This document shows positions 61,428 through 64,000 of a stretch of 64,000 bases of DNA, piece by piece (the first letter of the stretch is position 1; each line of letters starts with the position of its first letter). Position numbers and translations under genes: made by a program. The notes beneath the pieces are model-generated. The model searched no databases, was not told the DNA's origin, and saw only the letters and a list, made by a program, of their open reading frames with translations. Origin of the DNA: Nectonema munidae (Eukaryota; Nematomorpha; Nectonematoida; Nectonematidae); NCBI GenBank assembly GCA_030549495.1, contig JAUIRK010001052.1, positions 992,001 to 1,056,000 of the forward strand. Direction: 5' to 3'.

Positions 61428-62591
61428 CTAGCTACAGATACTACTTCCAGAAAAATGCATGACTAGTTTGTGAAAAATGTCTGTGAGGTACACCAATTGT
61501 AAAAGCCATTTTGAATCGTCAAACCTAGAAGCAAGTTGGTGTGTTTGATCCACCAAAAATATCTGAACTTCTACTCTCATTTCCAGTAGCCTCTGAAGAA
61601 CTGTCCCTCGAGATAACCATCTAACCTCAGAATGGTAAAGCAAATGGGTATGTTCTGACACAAAATCTTCCCATATCCCATTAAAATTTCTACTGTTTAG
61701 TGATCTAGATTTAATAAGTTAACCATTTGAATGACTTCTTTCATTACAATATTTAATTCCTCAGAAAGACGTTTTGCTGCAGCAAGGTTCTCTCGGTGAA
61801 GAAGACAGTGAAGAATAAGTACTTCTGGGTTCACATTTTTTATTCGACTTGTAAATCCCTGACGAACGCCAAGCATGGCTGGTGCACCATCACAACACAC
61901 GCTGTAACATTGATTCCAGGATAGTCCTTCATCTAAAGAATCCACCATTTTAAATATATCTTCACCATTTGTGGTAGTATGAAGCGGCTTTTAAAAGAGA
62001 AATTCTTCTTTCATATCGTCTGCTCCTTGATATCCTACATACACCATCAGTTGAGCATCATTAATAATGTCCGTCGGTTCATCCAACTTAAGACTAAATT
62101 GACCACTCTATTTCAAAGACTCAATTAATTGACTTTTGGTATCGTTTGACATGTCAACAATGCGATAATGAATTGTGTCATTCGACAATGGTATCTCTTG
62201 AATTTTCTTGGTGTTCTGACCATTTCAATAGCGGCAGGCTTCACTAAATCTTCTTCGATTGTGTGGGACTTTTTCTGTTTTGCAATTCTCCAAGCTGCCA
62301 GGAAATCTGCCATAGTAGTAGAATAGGAAAAGGAAAAAGGTCCTTTGTCACTTTGCGTATCAAATCTCTGGCTCTTAATTTGCATTTCCTTTTTCCTGAA
62401 AGATATTCTGTCACTGTTAAAAAAAGTAGCATGTTTAGTTTCAAGATGACACTTCAATTTATTTTCTTTCATCGACTCGTTGCTAAGCACTTCCATACAT
62501 AAAACACATCGGGGCTTTGATACGCCATGATCTTTAATTCTGAAAATTCTAGATTGAGAAGTTCTTCTTTATATGAACGTTTATAAGCCAT
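61428..62591 (-). pseudogene. Frameshifted ZBED5-like hAT transposase
   Basis: Starts MAYKRSYKEELLNLEFSE at 62591. The BED finger (CVLCMEVLSNES, LKCHLETKHA) lies in a shifted frame at about 62505-62440. It continues with AWRIAKQKKSHTIEEDLVKP, LSNDTI-like and SLKLDEPTDI segments, LHTTTNGEDIFKMVDSLDEG, VCCDGAPAMLGVRQGF, ILHCLLHRENLA and HLLYHSEVRWLSRGT, ending near 61428. At least four frame breaks or stops. The C-terminal dimerisation part is missing. Confidence 0.85.
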
Positions 62592-62931
62592 AGTGATGAA
62601 ATAAGATCAAAACAATGATAAATTAATCCCTTGCTAACACCTTCGAGAACAAGCAAAAATGAATGCATATTAGCGCTGTCAATGCTCTTTTATTTCCTAA
62701 ATTGATTGACATGTATTGACAAATATTTACTGTAAATGTCAGAGTTGCAATACTTTTGCTAATTGAAAACCCCTACATTATGGTTGGATTGGGAAATTAG
62801 AATACAATTGTAATGTCGCGCAATAATGACGGATCGTTCATTGGACAATCATTTTTTTATAATAAATTTTAAAAATTATAAAAAAAAGTTCGTCTCCTTC
62901 CCCAATTTTAAGGATGTGCTGTGCGCCCTTG
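61428..62931 (-). mobile_element. ZBED5-like hAT copy with conserved outer end
   Basis: The outer end at 62931 (CAAGGGCGCACAGCACATCC on the - strand) and the following block match the ends at 18001 and 60234. The transposase runs from about 62591 to 61428 on the - strand. The 3' part and the other inverted end are not identified, so the left boundary is where similarity fades. Confidence 0.75.
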
Positions 62932-63261
62932 ATATATATCACCATTTTTAGTTCTATTTTGTCCTTTTGCCATTCTATTCTGTCTTTTGTAATTCCGTTT
63001 CGTTCAACTTTTTTTTAATTTTAGTTTTTTATTTTTTTATATTTATATTATCTTGACAGGTACGATTTTTAATTATTTGATATTTTCACTATTTGCGTGA
63101 TGGAATTTTTTAAAATTTTTTGCAGTAAATCAAAAATTAAATCATTTCAATTTTTAATTATAAAAAATAAAATAAATAATAATTTCAAAACAAAAATTAA
63201 GTAATCAACGTAAGAAGTAATATAAATATAATAAATGAAAAATTAAATTTAAAGACAATTT

Positions 63262-63345
63262 CAAAAAGATAAAATAGAATTGCAAAAAGACAAAATTGAA
63301 TTGCAAAAAGACAAAATTGAATCGCAAAAGGACAAAATAGAACTA
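63262..63345 (+). repeat. Four 21-bp tandem units, heptad-coding
   Basis: Units: 63262-63282, 63283-63303, 63304-63324, 63325-63345, consensus CAAAAAGACAAAATTGAATTG. In the + frame each reads QKDKIEL (one has S for L), a perfect seven-residue period of coiled-coil type. A stop lies a few codons upstream and no ATG precedes it, so it is not a gene here. Confidence 0.9.
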
Positions 63346-63348
63346 AAA

Positions 63349-63351
<3 letters not shown>

Positions 63352-63381
<30 letters not shown>
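63352..63381. repeat. (TA)n microsatellite
   Basis: Uninterrupted TA dinucleotides directly 3' of the 21-bp repeat array. Confidence 0.95.
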
Positions 63382-63383
<2 letters not shown>

Positions 63384-64000
63384 TGATCATTAAAACTTGC
63401 CACAGTACTTGATAATGTGGTTGTGATTCAAATTTAAAAATATCTTTTTTTGATATATTGGAATGCGCTGTAAGAAGATGTTCGTGATGCGTGTTAATTC
63501 AGAGGTCAAAACGATGGCAATAAAAAATTGTTAAATTTATAAAAAAGTAATCTTCGATTTATAAAAATTATAAAATTTCATTCTGTAATCCATAGACTGA
63601 GTTTAACTTTCCGATATATATATAAATTATAAGTATCTTCTCTAAAAGGTCATTATCATTGGAATGACTAACTTAAGAATGCACTATGCAGTCGAAGAAG
63701 TATTTTGTGAACTAAGATGTAGGAGACACTCATATTTAATACAGAAAGAGTTCTTGCTCTTTCCGTTCAAAGATTAATAATTTAAATAAGACTATGAAAA
63801 TTTATTGCACTTTGATCGTCATTAATTTAATTTTGCAGAGAAAATACGAAAAAAATTGTATATAAACTCAATAAGACTCTTTACGTGCTCAAAAAACCAA
63901 ATAATTTTTATGCTTACTCTTCATTACGTATAGTGAAAGACAAACTTTTTAAGAGAAGTTAGCTAAGCATCGCATTGAATAAAAAATTTGTTTGGATGAA
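63382..64000. other. AT-rich DNA to the window end, nothing recognised
   Basis: No sustained frame, repeat boundary or RNA feature seen. Confidence 0.4.

Larger units (their letters stand above)
62936..63381. repeat. Inverted repeat with arms made of 21-bp tandem units
   Basis: The left arm 62949-62990 is the reverse complement of the last two units of the right arm (63304-63345). The first 21 bases of the left arm match exactly and the AT-rich outer flanks (ATATATATCACC and TTGTATATATA) also mirror each other. About 270 bp of AT-rich DNA lies between the arms. Confidence 0.75.

Noticed and set aside
63197-63403. 68-codon - strand open frame with FAIQFCL repeats
   Set aside because: Produced by the antisense of the 21-bp tandem array and the TA tract.

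Overview
The window is AT-rich animal DNA: protein-coding exons with GT..AG introns, AATAAA signals, a tRNA-derived SINE-like repeat and a very high density of cut-and-paste transposons. Only two host genes are visible, both on the + strand. Positions 1626-2973 hold the 3' end of PFAS (FGAM synthase, de novo purine synthesis). Positions 20110-45881 hold a complete 11-exon CDK5-type cyclin-dependent kinase gene (293 codons plus stop, about 25.8 kb). I assembled it by splicing short exons that read in frame with each other and match the CDK5 family from the N-terminal glycine loop to the C-terminus. The host is a metazoan, probably an arthropod and perhaps a crustacean. That guess rests on repeat content and composition only and is weak.

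Layout. 1-1625: 3' part of a hAT element whose end abuts the PFAS coding exon. 4012-6196: hAT element on the - strand with terminal inverted repeats and a 7/8 target duplication. 6890-10011: decayed piggyBac between TTAA sites, containing a 15-bp minisatellite and a 189-bp tandem duplication. About 10085-16457: broken Ty3/Gypsy fossil on the - strand, split by a 3005-bp hAT (10369-13373) with a perfect 8-bp target duplication. 18001-19240: hAT copy of a family that recurs inverted at about 59220-60234 and at 61428-62931. 20110-45881: CDK5, whose introns carry a Tigger/pogo element, at least four hAT remnants, three MITEs with identical target duplications, a SINE-like repeat and a 143-145 bp repeat present twice. 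49351-53691: a CGGBP1-like hAT carrying a second, ZBED5-like hAT (50973-53474) inside its transposase; both have perfect 8-bp target duplications. About 55650-55942: LINE tail. 62936-63381: inverted repeat whose arms are built from 21-bp tandem units.

The two host genes have no evident functional link: one acts in purine synthesis, the other is a protein kinase that needs a non-classical partner such as p35. Everything else is mobile DNA, mostly hAT, from at least six distinguishable lineages. I found no CRISPR array, no intact rRNA or tRNA gene and no convincing novel multigene system. The most informative observations are element boundaries proved by target duplications, one master-MITE pair, the PFAS/hAT junction and two coding-like short tandem repeats.
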